A stretch of DNA of 64,000 nucleotides from positions 582,270 to 646,269 of the forward strand of contig NZ_JACHCM010000001.1 of NCBI RefSeq assembly GCF_014200755.1, in the 5' to 3' direction. The translations under genes and the position numbers were made by a program. Source of the DNA: Rhodanobacter sp. ANJX3 (GTDB lineage: Bacteria; Pseudomonadota; Gammaproteobacteria; Xanthomonadales; Rhodanobacteraceae). Below, one piece after another: positions 45,678 through 60,777 of this stretch (the first letter of the stretch is position 1; each line of letters opens with the position of its first letter). The notes under the pieces are model-generated. The model worked only from the letters and a program-made list of their open reading frames with translations, had not been told where the DNA came from and did not search any database.

Positions 45678-46331
45678 ATGCAAAGGGGAACCATGGAAAC
45701 CGCAATCTTCGGCCTGATTGGTGTTGTAGTCGGTGCACTCCTAACCATCTTCAAAGAATGGTGGTTCAAGGCAAGAGACAAGCGGAAAGATACGCAATAT
45801 CTAGCAATTCTTATCGCCTCGATGCTAGAGCGCTTTTTAGCCGGATGCGCTGAAGTCGTTGGCGATGATGGCTTGTTCCACGGCCAGCCCGATAGCGATG
45901 GGAATAGGAGGACCCAAACCGTCCCACCTACCTTTGAGCCCTTATCCGCTGAGGTTGAATGGAAGGCTTTGCCAGCAAAGCTGATGAACGACTTGTTGAG
46001 CTTTCCGCTTGAAATTGAATCCGCAAAGGCAAAAATTCATAACGTTGGCGAGTTTGTTAGCGACCCGCCAGACTTTGAGGAATTTTTTCAAGAACGCCAG
46101 TATCAATATGCCCTTCTAGGCATACGTGCTTCTAAGTTGTCTGCAAGCCTTCGCTCTCATGCACACCTCCCATCCAGACCAACAGATGGCGATTGGAATC
46201 CAGTTGAGTACATGCGGTCACGGCTTGCAAAGATTGACCATGACCGAGAGGAATATGCGAAAGCCAACGCGCTTGCTTTCGCTTCACTTCAAACTGGCAT
46301 AGAGAGCAGCCAACAGATGACCAACACCTAA
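45678..46331 (+). CDS. Membrane-anchored hypothetical protein
   Basis: A 217-residue protein with one N-terminal helix (METAIFGLIGVVVGALLTIFK), then a charged cytoplasmic domain rich in helices. The second Met (45693) gives the natural membrane start. Family not recognised. It follows DUF4238 by 21 bases on the same strand, so it is probably in one operon with it. Confidence 0.55.
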   Translation: MQRGTMETAIFGLIGVVVGALLTIFKEWWFKARDKRKDTQYLAILIASMLERFLAGCAEVVGDDGLFHGQPDSDGNRRTQTVPPTFEPLSAEVEWKALPAKLMNDLLSFPLEIESAKAKIHNVGEFVSDPPDFEEFFQERQYQYALLGIRASKLSASLRSHAHLPSRPTDGDWNPVEYMRSRLAKIDHDREEYAKANALAFASLQTGIESSQQMTNT

Positions 46332-46339
46332 GGACGAAC

Positions 46340-46570
46340 ATGCCCAAATATCAGGGAGTCATCGTCGATAAGTCGCTTCTTCAGGCCTGCCCACCTGAGC
46401 TTTTTGCAGAGACAGCGAAGAAGTATCAGCTTCTGATGCCTGATTCACCGTTCTACGAAATGCTATCGAATGAGGGATTTCGAGCTCGCTGCTTCAGGAA
46501 ACCACCAGATGGTATACGTATGCCAGGTTTTCCAGCCTGCCCCTTAACGGTCAGGCATCCAGACCGCTGA
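46340..46570 (+). CDS. Short, possibly truncated hypothetical protein
   Basis: Starts MPKYQGVIVDKSLLQACPPE, with a plausible protein part of about 55 residues. The end becomes Pro/Arg-rich and overlaps the convergent HNH gene by 20 bases, so the original gene was probably longer and was cut. Nine bases separate it from the previous gene. Confidence 0.4.
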   Translation: MPKYQGVIVDKSLLQACPPELFAETAKKYQLLMPDSPFYEMLSNEGFRARCFRKPPDGIRMPGFPACPLTVRHPDR

Positions 46571-47417
46571 AGTTCAGGTCCATATAGTAGGTCCGGAAGT
46601 GCTGCCCTACCGCCTTGCAGTACTGCGCAACCTCAATCCAGAAGGGTGCGACGTACACGTGGCGGATTGAGATGAAGTGCTCTCCATCGAAGCCCTCATC
46701 TAAACCTCCAAGACCGTAACGCTCCAGTGCTTCATAGCTTCGCCTAAGCTTCGCACGCGACATGTTGAGAGCAGTCCTCAGGTCCTCTGCTGGAATTGTC
46801 GTCTTATGGATTCCGATTTTCATCAGCCCATTGTCCTCGACAGTCAGCATTCGCTCCACTACAGCACCCAGAAAGATGCGGGTGTCGTGAGGCACGTTTT
46901 TATAGGTCTCAAGGTATTTCTGCACCTCACTCAGATACACCTTCTTCTCATCCTGGTTGTCTGAATTAAGGTATGGGGAGTCTGACTGCTTGTGCATCGC
47001 GTCCAAGTTCTTAGGCGGTATGAGCTCGTCGGACTGAGTCCAGTCCTTGAGCCCTTCCAGAATGGCCTTTTCCGGATTTTGAAAGCGCTGCTCGTGGTCC
47101 GCCTTCATCTTCCGCATCCTCTCGACGGTCCAGGCCTCTACGTCATTGGTCTTTTTGTGGTGCTTGTAGCAAAGCAGGACCAAATTTTCTGGATGGCGCC
47201 GCTGTTCGTTCGTCATCTTCGGATTGAAGCGCTCCCCACCCTCCTCTGCCCCTTCGATATGCGCCACCTGGGCGATGAACTCACCATCCGCATCAATGAG
47301 AAGATGGACGCAATCAGGGAAGGCGCACAGATTTCCGGACAATGCAAAGAGCTGACGAATCGTCGCCTTCGTAGGTGTAAGCCGTTTGGGCTCTTCTTTG
47401 CTCGTGCTCGTGCTCAT
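46551..47417 (-). CDS. HNH endonuclease-like protein
   Basis: A 288-residue protein. Residues about 25-105 form an HNH core: LFALSGNLCAFPDC, AHIEGAEEGGERFNPKM, and ENLVLLCYKHHKKTND give the Cys/His metal frame and catalytic His. The C-terminal half is helical (LSEVQKYLETYKNVPHDTRIFL, a winged-helix-like LRTALNMSRAKLRRSYEALERYGL). Such fusions are common in island defence systems, but no partner is obvious here. It is the last gene before tRNA-Ser. Confidence 0.78.
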   Translation of the reverse strand: MSTSTSKEEPKRLTPTKATIRQLFALSGNLCAFPDCVHLLIDADGEFIAQVAHIEGAEEGGERFNPKMTNEQRRHPENLVLLCYKHHKKTNDVEAWTVERMRKMKADHEQRFQNPEKAILEGLKDWTQSDELIPPKNLDAMHKQSDSPYLNSDNQDEKKVYLSEVQKYLETYKNVPHDTRIFLGAVVERMLTVEDNGLMKIGIHKTTIPAEDLRTALNMSRAKLRRSYEALERYGLGGLDEGFDGEHFISIRHVYVAPFWIEVAQYCKAVGQHFRTYYMDLNFSGLDA

Positions 47418-47538
47418 GCCAAGTCCTAGTCCAGGGTCGAAAAGTCAAGAAGATTGAAGTATCTCGACGGATTGATGCCAAGTTTCCTCGCAAAGAGCAC
47501 CAGCTCTATGAAGAAGGGGCAATCAGCCGCCCATCAAT

Positions 47539-47558
47539 GTGGGGCTAAAAGTGGGGCT
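47539..47558. repeat. GTGGGGCT direct repeats beside tRNA-Ser
   Basis: GTGGGGCT occurs at 47539-47546 and 47551-47558, 12 bases apart, about 55 bases from the tRNA 3' end. This kind of repeat is common as integrase arm sites in tRNA-targeting elements. Confidence 0.4.
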
Positions 47559-47574
47559 GTATTTTTACCAGAAA

Positions 47575-47600
47575 CAAAAAAGCCACTGAAAACAGTGGCT
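47575..47600 (-). terminator. Terminator of tRNA-Ser
   Basis: AGCCACTG (47581-47588) and CAGTGGCT (47593-47600) with an AAAA loop; on the minus strand a run of T (A at 47576-47581) follows. It lies 14 bases beyond the tRNA 3' end. Confidence 0.85.
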
Positions 47601-47613
47601 TTAGTGTATTTGC

Positions 47614-47703
47614 TGGCGGAGAGAGTGGGATTCGAACCCACGGTAGGCTCACACCTACGGCAGTTTTCAAGACTGCTGCCTTAAACCACTCGGCCATCTC
47701 TCC
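47614..47703 (-). tRNA. tRNA-Ser(UGA)
   Basis: A 90-nt tRNA with GGAGAGA acceptor start at 47703, D arm GCCGAGTGGTTTAAGGC, anticodon loop CTTGAAA with anticodon TGA, long variable arm (CGTAGGTGTGAGCCTACG), T arm GGGTTCGAATCCC and encoded CCA. The long variable arm confirms serine. Its 3' end is the integration target, with a 17-bp copy at 40872 and a 15-bp copy at 32685. serS lies nearby on the same strand. Confidence 0.97.
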
Positions 47704-47779
47704 ATGAACTTTTGCTCGATGGTCGCCTTGCGCACTCCATCGGTTTATATCTTTAGCGCTGGCTAAGTGCCGCAGTTTA

Positions 47780-49548
<1,769 letters not shown>

Positions 49549-50886
49549 CTACTTGCCGCGCGCCTGCGCCCTTGCGGCGCGCAGAGCCAGCAGCTTTTCG
49601 CGCAGCTGCAGCTCCAGCCCGCGCTCGACTGGCTCGTAGAACACGCTGCCGGCCAGCTCGTCGGGCAGGCACTGCTGATCGAGCGCGATGCCGCCTTCGG
49701 CGTCGTGGTCGTATTGGTAGCCCTTGCCGTAGCCCAGGCCTTTCATCAGCTTGGTCGGCGCGTTGCGCAGGTGCATCGGTACTTCGAGCGTGCCCTGCTC
49801 TTTGATCGCGGCCCGCGCCTTGTTGTAGGCCATATAGGCCGCGTTGCTCTTGGGTGCGATGGCCAGCCAGATCGCCAGCTGCGCCAGCCCCAGCTCGCCC
49901 TCGGGGCTGCCCAGGCGCTCGTAGGTGTCCCACGCGTCCAGCGCCATGCGCCAGGCGCGTGGCTCGGCCAGGCCCACGTCCTCGACCGCCATGCGCGTCA
50001 TGCGACGGGCCAGGTACAGCGGATCGACGCCGCCGTCGAGCATGCGGCACAGCCAGTACACCGCCGCGTCGGGGTCGGACGAGCGTACGGATTTGTGCAG
50101 CGCCGAGATCTGGTCGTAGAACTGCTCGCCCTGCTTGTCGAAGCGGCGCGTGCGGTCGGCCAGCACCTGGCTCAGGGTGGCGTCGTCGATTCTGCCTTTT
50201 TCGGCGAGCTCAGCCGCGATTTCCAGCAGGGTCAGCGCGCGGCGCACGTCGCCGTCGGCGGCTTGCGCGATGGAATCGAGCGAGCTATCGGCCACCTGCA
50301 GGTGCTGATCGCCGAGGCCGCGCTCGGTATCTCGCAGCGCGCGCTTGAGAGCAGCGACAATGTCGTCTTTCGAAATCGGCTCCAGCACGTGCACGCGGCA
50401 GCGCGACAGCAGCGCGGAGTTCAGCTCGAACGAGGGGTTTTCGGTAGTGGCACCGATAAAGATGATCACGCCTTTTTCGATGTGCGGCAGAAAGGCGTCC
50501 TGCTGGGTCTTGTTGAAGCGATGCACCTCGTCGACAAAGAGCACGGTCTGCCGCCCCTGGGCGAAATTCACCTCGGCTTCGGCCAGCGCCTTGCGCACGT
50601 CCGGCAGGCCGGAAAGCACGGCGGAAATCGCGCGGAAATCCGCGTCGGCATAGCGCGCCACCAGCAGCGCCAGCGTGGTCTTGCCGCAGCCGGGCGGCCC
50701 CCAGAGCACCATCGAGTGGACCTTGCCGGCTTCCAGCGCGCGGCGCAGCGCTTTGTCCGCTGCGACGAGGCGCTGCTGGCCGACGATCTCGTCGAGACTG
50801 CGCGGACGCATGCGCTCGGCCAGCGGCTTGAGCGCATCGGATTCAGGAAACAGGCCGGCGGTGGGCGTGGTGTTGGAGCGAGGCAT
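49549..50886 (-). CDS. rarA: Replication-associated recombination protein A
   Basis: A 445-residue AAA+ ATPase of the RarA/MgsA (clamp-loader-like) family acting at stalled forks. Start MPRSNTTPTAGLFPES, then PLAERMRPRSLDEIVGQQ, Walker A GPPGCGKTTLA, Walker B VLFVDEVHRFNK, sensor IGATTENPSFE. The C-terminal tetramer domain follows (SVRSSDPDAAVYWLCRMLDGG). A start at 50904 (MSYHRP) is equally open; I prefer 50886 by family N-termini. It sits in the lolA-rarA-serS backbone order. Confidence 0.95.
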   Translation of the reverse strand: MPRSNTTPTAGLFPESDALKPLAERMRPRSLDEIVGQQRLVAADKALRRALEAGKVHSMVLWGPPGCGKTTLALLVARYADADFRAISAVLSGLPDVRKALAEAEVNFAQGRQTVLFVDEVHRFNKTQQDAFLPHIEKGVIIFIGATTENPSFELNSALLSRCRVHVLEPISKDDIVAALKRALRDTERGLGDQHLQVADSSLDSIAQAADGDVRRALTLLEIAAELAEKGRIDDATLSQVLADRTRRFDKQGEQFYDQISALHKSVRSSDPDAAVYWLCRMLDGGVDPLYLARRMTRMAVEDVGLAEPRAWRMALDAWDTYERLGSPEGELGLAQLAIWLAIAPKSNAAYMAYNKARAAIKEQGTLEVPMHLRNAPTKLMKGLGYGKGYQYDHDAEGGIALDQQCLPDELAGSVFYEPVERGLELQLREKLLALRAARAQARGK

Positions 50887-50910
50887 CGGCCGATGATACG
50901 ACATGCCCCG

Positions 50911-51600
50911 TCAGGCGCCGGTGTGGGCCTCGCGCCGCATGGTGGACTGCCGATAGATGCCGTAACCGAGCCCGCACAGGCCGGTGAGTGTGGCCGGTAT
51001 CAGCAGCGTGCGCTCTTGCATGACGCGAAACAGCAGTGCGCCGACAATGCCGCCAAACAAAAAACAACCCGCCACCAGCAGGCAGACGCGGATCCGCAGC
51101 GTGTCCACCTCCAGCCCGCGCAGGCGTTGGCCGAGGTAGATGCCCAGATCGGTGAAAATGCCGGACACGTGAGTGGTACGAAACACCATGCCGCTGTACG
51201 TGCTGGCCATGCCGTTCTGCAGCCCGCACGCCATCGATGCGAAGTACAGGCCCAGCGGATGCTGCGCCACCAGCAGCGGCACCGCGGCAAACAACAGCAT
51301 CGATTCGAACACCAGCGCCACGCCGTAGCGCCGGCCCAGCTTGAGCGTGCTCTGCTGCACGATCAGGCCGCTGAGCGTGGCACCAATGACAAACGCCGCG
51401 ATCGACAGCACCCAATGCAGCGCCTCGCCGCCGTCGCCGGTGGCCACGGCGATGCCGAGCAGGCTGGTGGAACCGGTCAGATTGCTGATCGACTGGTGCC
51501 GAAAGCCCATGTAGCCGGCGGCGTTGATCACCCCGGCGATGAAAGCGAGCACGCCACCGCCGATCCACGCCCAGGTCTGCAACTGACGCAGCACAGGCAC
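50911..51600 (-). CDS. DUF1275 (YoaK-type) membrane protein
   Basis: A 229-residue protein with six or seven helices and the family marks VINAAGYMGFRHQSISNLTGS, ASMACGLQNGMASTYSG, and RTTHVSGIFTDLGIYLG. The start is GTG at 51600. By family it is an inner-membrane protein of unknown substrate. It is eight bases after the lolA stop and close to rarA, so it is probably in the same transcript. Confidence 0.9.
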   Translation of the reverse strand: MPVLRQLQTWAWIGGGVLAFIAGVINAAGYMGFRHQSISNLTGSTSLLGIAVATGDGGEALHWVLSIAAFVIGATLSGLIVQQSTLKLGRRYGVALVFESMLLFAAVPLLVAQHPLGLYFASMACGLQNGMASTYSGMVFRTTHVSGIFTDLGIYLGQRLRGLEVDTLRIRVCLLVAGCFLFGGIVGALLFRVMQERTLLIPATLTGLCGLGYGIYRQSTMRREAHTGA

Positions 51601-51608
51601 GATCGGGC

Positions 51609-52274
51609 TCAGTCTTTCAGCGGCTGGGTGGTGATTACCGGCGCATCGCCGATCACGTCGGTGCCCTTCGGCGGCACGAAGTTGAAGGTGGTCGCAGGCA
51701 CTGCCGCGTTACGCTGCCAGCCGGAGAAGCGGATATCGGTGGTGGCGCCGAGCTGATCGCGAAACGTCATGCGCGCCAGGCCGTTGGCGTCGAAGCCGAG
51801 GTCGGCATAGTCGAACTGCGGGTCCTTGCTGGTGGAGGTGAGCCGCAGCCACTGCAGGCCGTCGCGTTCGCCCTGCTCGCTCACCTTGAAGTTCTTGTCG
51901 ATCTGCTTGACGTCGGTGAGCACGGTCAGCGGGCTGTGCGCCTCTTCGCTGCTCTGCACGCGCACGGTGACCTGCTCGAGCTCGGGATCGTAGATCCACA
52001 CCCGGCTGCCGTCGGCGACGATGGTCTGCTTGTACGGCGTCAGCGTGTCCCAGCGAAATTCGCGCGGCGCTTCCAGCGCGAGGGTGCCGGCGCTGGTCTT
52101 GGTGGACTTGCCGTTGATATCGGTCAGCGACTGGTTGAACTGCCCGGTCAGCGAATGCAGGTTCTGCGCAAACGCGTCCAGCCGCGCGCGCGCCGCACCA
52201 GCCGGTTCCGCGTGGGCCGCACACACGCCCAAAGCGAGAGCGGCGGTGGATAGAAGAAGGGTCAGGCGCTTCAT
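51609..52274 (-). CDS. lolA: Outer-membrane lipoprotein carrier LolA
   Basis: A 221-residue periplasmic protein with signal peptide MKRLTLLLSTAALALGVCAAHA. The mature part has the LolA pattern: LHSLTGQFNQSLTDINGK, GTLALEAPREFRWDTLTPYKQTIVADGSRVWIYDPELEQVTVR. It carries lipoproteins from LolCDE to LolB, and would serve the several lipoproteins of this window. It leads the lolA-DUF1275-rarA cluster. Confidence 0.95.
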   Translation of the reverse strand: MKRLTLLLSTAALALGVCAAHAEPAGAARARLDAFAQNLHSLTGQFNQSLTDINGKSTKTSAGTLALEAPREFRWDTLTPYKQTIVADGSRVWIYDPELEQVTVRVQSSEEAHSPLTVLTDVKQIDKNFKVSEQGERDGLQWLRLTSTSKDPQFDYADLGFDANGLARMTFRDQLGATTDIRFSGWQRNAAVPATTFNFVPPKGTDVIGDAPVITTQPLKD

Positions 52275-52470
52275 GGAATTTCCTGCAACGATAGGTGGAT
52301 GCGTCGACGCGCAGTTTGCGCAGCGGCGACTTAATGGCAGCTAGTCTAAGACCGCAGACCCGGTGCCGATACACGCTCGACCTGCCGAGGCATTGAACTC
52401 ATGACGCGTCACCTCGTTGTCAGCCGGACCGTTCACAGTAACTTTCCCACCGCTTGCGCAAGCTTTCCCC

Positions 52471-53061
52471 ATGAATGACCAAACCACGAAACACCCTGAA
52501 ATCTGGCTGATCCGCCACGGCGAAACCGAGTGGAGCCTGTCCGGACAGCACACCGGCCGCACCGATATTCCGCTGACCGAGAACGGCCGGCGCCAGGCCG
52601 AAGCGCTGCGGCCGGTGCTGGCGCAGCAGCCGTTCGACCGGGTGCTGTGCAGCCCGCTGACCCGCGCCCAGGACACCTGCCGCCTGGCGGGCCTCGGTGC
52701 TCAGATGGAACTGGAACCGCGCCTGCTGGAGTGGAATTACGGCATCTACGAAGGCCGCAAGACGCAGGACATCCGCCAGGAAACGCCGGGCTGGTCGGTG
52801 TGGGATTTGCCGATGCCCGAAGGCGAGGACGTGGCGGCGATCCAGCGGCGCGCCGAGTCCCTGATCGGCCACCTGCTGACGCTGGACGGGCGTATCGCCC
52901 TGTTTGCCCATGCGCATATCCTGCGCGTGCTGGCCGGCTGCTGGATGGCCGACGATGCCCGCCTGGGTGCGCATCTGGTGCTCGGCACCGCATCGATCAG
53001 CAAGCTCGGCTTCGAACGCGACGAACGCGCGATCACGCAGTGGAACGCGCTGCACCACTGA
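52471..53061 (+). CDS. Histidine phosphatase family protein
   Basis: A 196-residue phosphoglycerate-mutase-like protein. Catalytic motif LIRHGETEWSLSGQHTGRTDIPLTENGRRQA, Arg in VLCSPLTRAQDTC, Glu in LLEWNYGIYEG, and second His in ALFAHAHILRVL. It is a cofactor-independent acid-type phosphatase family; the substrate is not known from sequence. The ATG at 52471 begins the compact domain. Confidence 0.9.
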   Translation: MNDQTTKHPEIWLIRHGETEWSLSGQHTGRTDIPLTENGRRQAEALRPVLAQQPFDRVLCSPLTRAQDTCRLAGLGAQMELEPRLLEWNYGIYEGRKTQDIRQETPGWSVWDLPMPEGEDVAAIQRRAESLIGHLLTLDGRIALFAHAHILRVLAGCWMADDARLGAHLVLGTASISKLGFERDERAITQWNALHH

Positions 53062-53091
53062 TCGCCAAACACCCTGCCCTCATCGCAAGAC

Positions 53092-54135
53092 ATGCCCATG
53101 CAACCTATCCGTACCGGCCTGATCGGCTACGGCGCCGCCGGCGCCACGTTCCATGCGCCGCTGATCGCGGTGGAGCCGCGCCTGCAGCTGGCGCGCATCG
53201 CGAGCAGCCGGCGCGACGCTATCGCCCGTGCTTTTCCCGAGGTGCACATCGATGACTCGCCCGAAGCGCTGATCGAAAGCGCCGAGGTCGATCTCGTCGT
53301 TATCGCCACACCCAACGAAACCCACTACCCGCTCGCGCTGGCTGCGTTGCGGGCCGGCAAGCATGTGGTGATCGACAAGCCATTTGCGGTGACGGTGGCG
53401 CAAGCGGAAACGCTGGTTGCGGAATCGGAAAAGCGCGGCCTGAGGCTGAGCGTATTTCAGAACCGGCGCTGGGACGGCGACTTCCTCACCGTTGCCGATC
53501 TGATCCATCGCGACGTGCTCGGTTCGATCAATTATGTCGAATCGCATTTCGACCGCTTTCGTCCCGCCATCAAGCAAGGCTGGCGTGAACAGGCCAAGCC
53601 CGGCTCCGGCGTCTTCGTCGACCTGGGCGCGCATCTGATCGATCAGGCGCTGCAGCTGTTCGGAATGCCGGAGGCAGTCACCGCGGACATCGCGATCCAG
53701 CGCGAGCAGGCTCAGATCGACGATTATTTTCATGTCGTGCTTCGCTACGGCCGGCGCCGGGTGGTGCTGCACGCCTCGATGCTGGCCGCGGCACCCGGCC
53801 CGCGCTTCACGGTGCACGGTTCGCTGGGCAGTCTGATCATCACCGGCCTCGACGGACAGGAAGCCGCCCTCAAGGCAGGCAAGACGCCGAGCGGCAGCAA
53901 CTGGGGCAGCAGCACATACACCTCGACAGCCGTGCTCACGCGCGCCGATGAAGATGAAAAAGAAAACATCGAGGTCGCTGCAGGCAACTACCCCTGCTTC
54001 TACCGCGGCATGGCCGCCGCCATCGCCGACGAAGGCGACGTGCCGGTGTCGCCGCGCCAAGCACTCGACGCCATGCGCATCATCGAGCTGACGCAGCGCA
54101 GTGCCAGCGAAGGCCGAACGATCGCTTTGCCGTAA
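53092..54135 (+). CDS. Gfo/Idh/MocA-family oxidoreductase
   Basis: A 347-residue NAD(P)-dependent dehydrogenase. The N-terminal Rossmann fold has GLIGYGAAGATFHAPLI and VVIATPNETHYPLA; the catalytic Lys is in VVIDKPFAVTVAQA. The C-terminal sheet begins near FQNRRWDGDFL and has GSGVFVDLGAHLIDQALQLFG. Like E. coli YdgJ-type enzymes by length and pattern. It follows the phosphatase by 30 bases on the same strand. Confidence 0.92.
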   Translation: MPMQPIRTGLIGYGAAGATFHAPLIAVEPRLQLARIASSRRDAIARAFPEVHIDDSPEALIESAEVDLVVIATPNETHYPLALAALRAGKHVVIDKPFAVTVAQAETLVAESEKRGLRLSVFQNRRWDGDFLTVADLIHRDVLGSINYVESHFDRFRPAIKQGWREQAKPGSGVFVDLGAHLIDQALQLFGMPEAVTADIAIQREQAQIDDYFHVVLRYGRRRVVLHASMLAAAPGPRFTVHGSLGSLIITGLDGQEAALKAGKTPSGSNWGSSTYTSTAVLTRADEDEKENIEVAAGNYPCFYRGMAAAIADEGDVPVSPRQALDAMRIIELTQRSASEGRTIALP

Positions 54136-54232
54136 ATCGCGCGAACGCTACAAGCCAGTCGGCCTGCCCTCATCTAAACGAAATGGCCGCGCATGGACGC
54201 TTTGGATAGCGTCCATGCACGAATCCACACGA

Positions 54233-58860
<4,628 letters not shown>

Positions 58861-58926
58861 GTTCGCCCGTGCGTACCGGCGTCGCGCTGGACGGTTCATT
58901 GATCAACGCTGTCGTAGAGTAGATTG

Positions 58927-60060
58927 ATGAGCGAACTTCGCGTGCTCGACAATCTGGCCAGCGTCGACGCCGCGCAGTGGGATGCGCTGATCGACGACGG
59001 CAACCCGTTCGTCAGCTACGCCTTTTTGCGCGGCATGGAAGAGCACGGCTGCCTGCGGCGCGACTACGGCTGGCAAGCGCATCATCTGGTCATCGTCGAT
59101 GGCGACCGGCTGATCGCCGCCGCGCCGGCGTATCTGAAAAGCAACTCGCACGGCGAATTCGTATTCGACTTCGCCTGGGCCAACGCCTTCGAGCGCGCCG
59201 GCGGCGACTACTACCCCAAGCTGCTGTGCGCCGCGCCCTACTCGCCCGTGCCTGGACCGCGGCTGCTCGCGCGTAGCGAGGAAACCAAAAAGCTGCTGGT
59301 CGCCGCGCTGGTCGCCGAAACCGAACGGCTCGGGCTGTCGTCGGTGCACGTCAATTTTCTGCTGGAGACCGACCTGCCCGCGTTCGACGAACGCTGGCTG
59401 CAGCGCTTCGACTGGCAGTTTCACTGGCACAACCGCGGCTACCGGCATTTCGAGGCGTTTCTCACCGGCCTCACCGGCAAGAAGCGGAAAAACATCCGGC
59501 AGGAGCGCCGTCAGGCCAGCGAATCCGGCCTGCAGATCGCGATGGAAGCCGGCAGCACGATCGGCGAAGGCGACTGGCGCGAGCTGCATGCGCTGTACGA
59601 AACCACCTTCGACATGAAGGGCAACCACGCGGCGATGACGCTGCCGTTTTTCCGGCATCTCGGTCGCACTCTGGGTGACCGCGTGCAGGTCGCCACCGCG
59701 CGCATGGAGGGCCGCATCGTGGCGATGGCGCTGTTCATGGTCGGCAACAGCACGCTGTACGGCCGCTACTGGGGCAGCCTGGTCGAGGTGCAGGGGCTGC
59801 ACTTCGAGCTGTGCTATTACCTCGGCATCGAGTTCTGCATCGCCAATCGACTGCAGACCTTCGAGCCCGGCGCACAGGGCGAGCACAAAATGGCCCGCGG
59901 CTTTCTGCCCACCCGCACGCACTCGCGCCACTACCTGATGAACGAGAGCTTCGATACCGCGGTACGCAACGCGCTGGTGCACGAGGCACGCTCGCGCGAG
60001 GCTTACTACGATGAGCTGATGGAGCATTCGCCGTACGCTGCGACTCCGGCTCAACCATGA
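58927..60060 (+). CDS. FemAB-like acyltransferase (PF04339 type)
   Basis: A 377-residue GNAT-fold protein with two acyltransferase-like halves. Family marks are WDALIDDGNPFVSYAFLRGME, AAAPAYLKSNSHGEFVFD, GLTGKKRKNIRQERRQA, YGRYWGSLVEVQGLHFELCYY, and FEPGAQGEHKMARGFLPTRTHS. The substrate is not known; some relatives are annotated as peptidoglycan-type. ATGA overlap with aat couples the two. A TTG directly before the ATG is an alternative start. Confidence 0.87.
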   Translation: MSELRVLDNLASVDAAQWDALIDDGNPFVSYAFLRGMEEHGCLRRDYGWQAHHLVIVDGDRLIAAAPAYLKSNSHGEFVFDFAWANAFERAGGDYYPKLLCAAPYSPVPGPRLLARSEETKKLLVAALVAETERLGLSSVHVNFLLETDLPAFDERWLQRFDWQFHWHNRGYRHFEAFLTGLTGKKRKNIRQERRQASESGLQIAMEAGSTIGEGDWRELHALYETTFDMKGNHAAMTLPFFRHLGRTLGDRVQVATARMEGRIVAMALFMVGNSTLYGRYWGSLVEVQGLHFELCYYLGIEFCIANRLQTFEPGAQGEHKMARGFLPTRTHSRHYLMNESFDTAVRNALVHEARSREAYYDELMEHSPYAATPAQP

Positions 60061-60770
60061 TCGTTCTGCCACGGCTGCATGCCGGCATCGACGAATCGTT
60101 TCCCCACCCGCGGCATGCGCTGCATGAGCCCAACGGACTGCTGGCCTTCGGCGGCGATCTATCCGCGGAACGCTTGCTCGATGCTTATCGCCACGGCATC
60201 TTTCCCTGGTTCAACGAGGGCGAACCGATTCTGTGGTGGTCGCCCGATCCGCGCTGCGTGTTTCGCACCGATGCCCTGCACGTCAGCCGGCGCACGCGGC
60301 GCTCGCTGGCGAGCTGCGGTTGGACCGTGACTGTCGATCACGCCTTCGATCGGGTCATTCACGGCTGCGCCGGCGCGCGCGCCAACGAGCGCGGTACCTG
60401 GATAAGCCCCGACATGATGCAGGCCTATCAAACGCTGCATGATCGTGGCGACGCGCACAGCGTGGAAATCTGGGATGACGTGCATCTGGTCGGCGGCATC
60501 TACGGCGTCGCCGTCGGCAAGCTGTTCTGCGGCGAGTCGATGTTCAGCGCGGTCAGCGGCGGCTCGAAAGCCGCGCTGATCGCGCTGTGCGCCCTGCTGG
60601 CGGAACGCGGCTATCCGCTGCTGGATGCCCAGGTGACCAATCCGCACTTGGTCAGCATGGGCGCCATCGACATGCCGCGCGAGGCATTTCTCGCACGAGT
60701 CGAAGCGCTGTCCGCGATCGACGTACCGTCGGGAGCTTGGCGCGACGCCAAGCCATCGTTCCTGACGTGA
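60057..60770 (+). CDS. aat: Leucyl/phenylalanyl-tRNA-protein transferase
   Basis: A 237-residue N-end-rule enzyme. Typical start with FPHPRHALHEPNGLLAFGGDL, then YRHGIFPWFNEGEPILWWSPDPRCVF, TWISPDMMQAYQTLHD, and FCGESMFSAVSGGSKAALIAL. It adds Leu or Phe to proteins with N-terminal Arg or Lys, marking them for ClpAP. It starts in ATGA with the acyltransferase gene. Confidence 0.96.
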   Translation: MIVLPRLHAGIDESFPHPRHALHEPNGLLAFGGDLSAERLLDAYRHGIFPWFNEGEPILWWSPDPRCVFRTDALHVSRRTRRSLASCGWTVTVDHAFDRVIHGCAGARANERGTWISPDMMQAYQTLHDRGDAHSVEIWDDVHLVGGIYGVAVGKLFCGESMFSAVSGGSKAALIALCALLAERGYPLLDAQVTNPHLVSMGAIDMPREAFLARVEALSAIDVPSGAWRDAKPSFLT

Positions 60771-60777
60771 GCGCAGC

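Larger units (their letters stand above)
40872..47630. mobile_element. Outer (younger) integrated element at tRNA-Ser
   Basis: The 17-bp direct repeats at both ends define it. Cargo: unknown 388-residue protein, H-NS-like silencer, IS3 remnants, an interrupted AbiJ-like gene, DUF4238, a membrane-anchored protein, and HNH nuclease. No integrase gene remains, so it cannot move by itself. Two GTGGGGCT repeats next to the tRNA may be old integrase arm sites. Confidence 0.6.
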
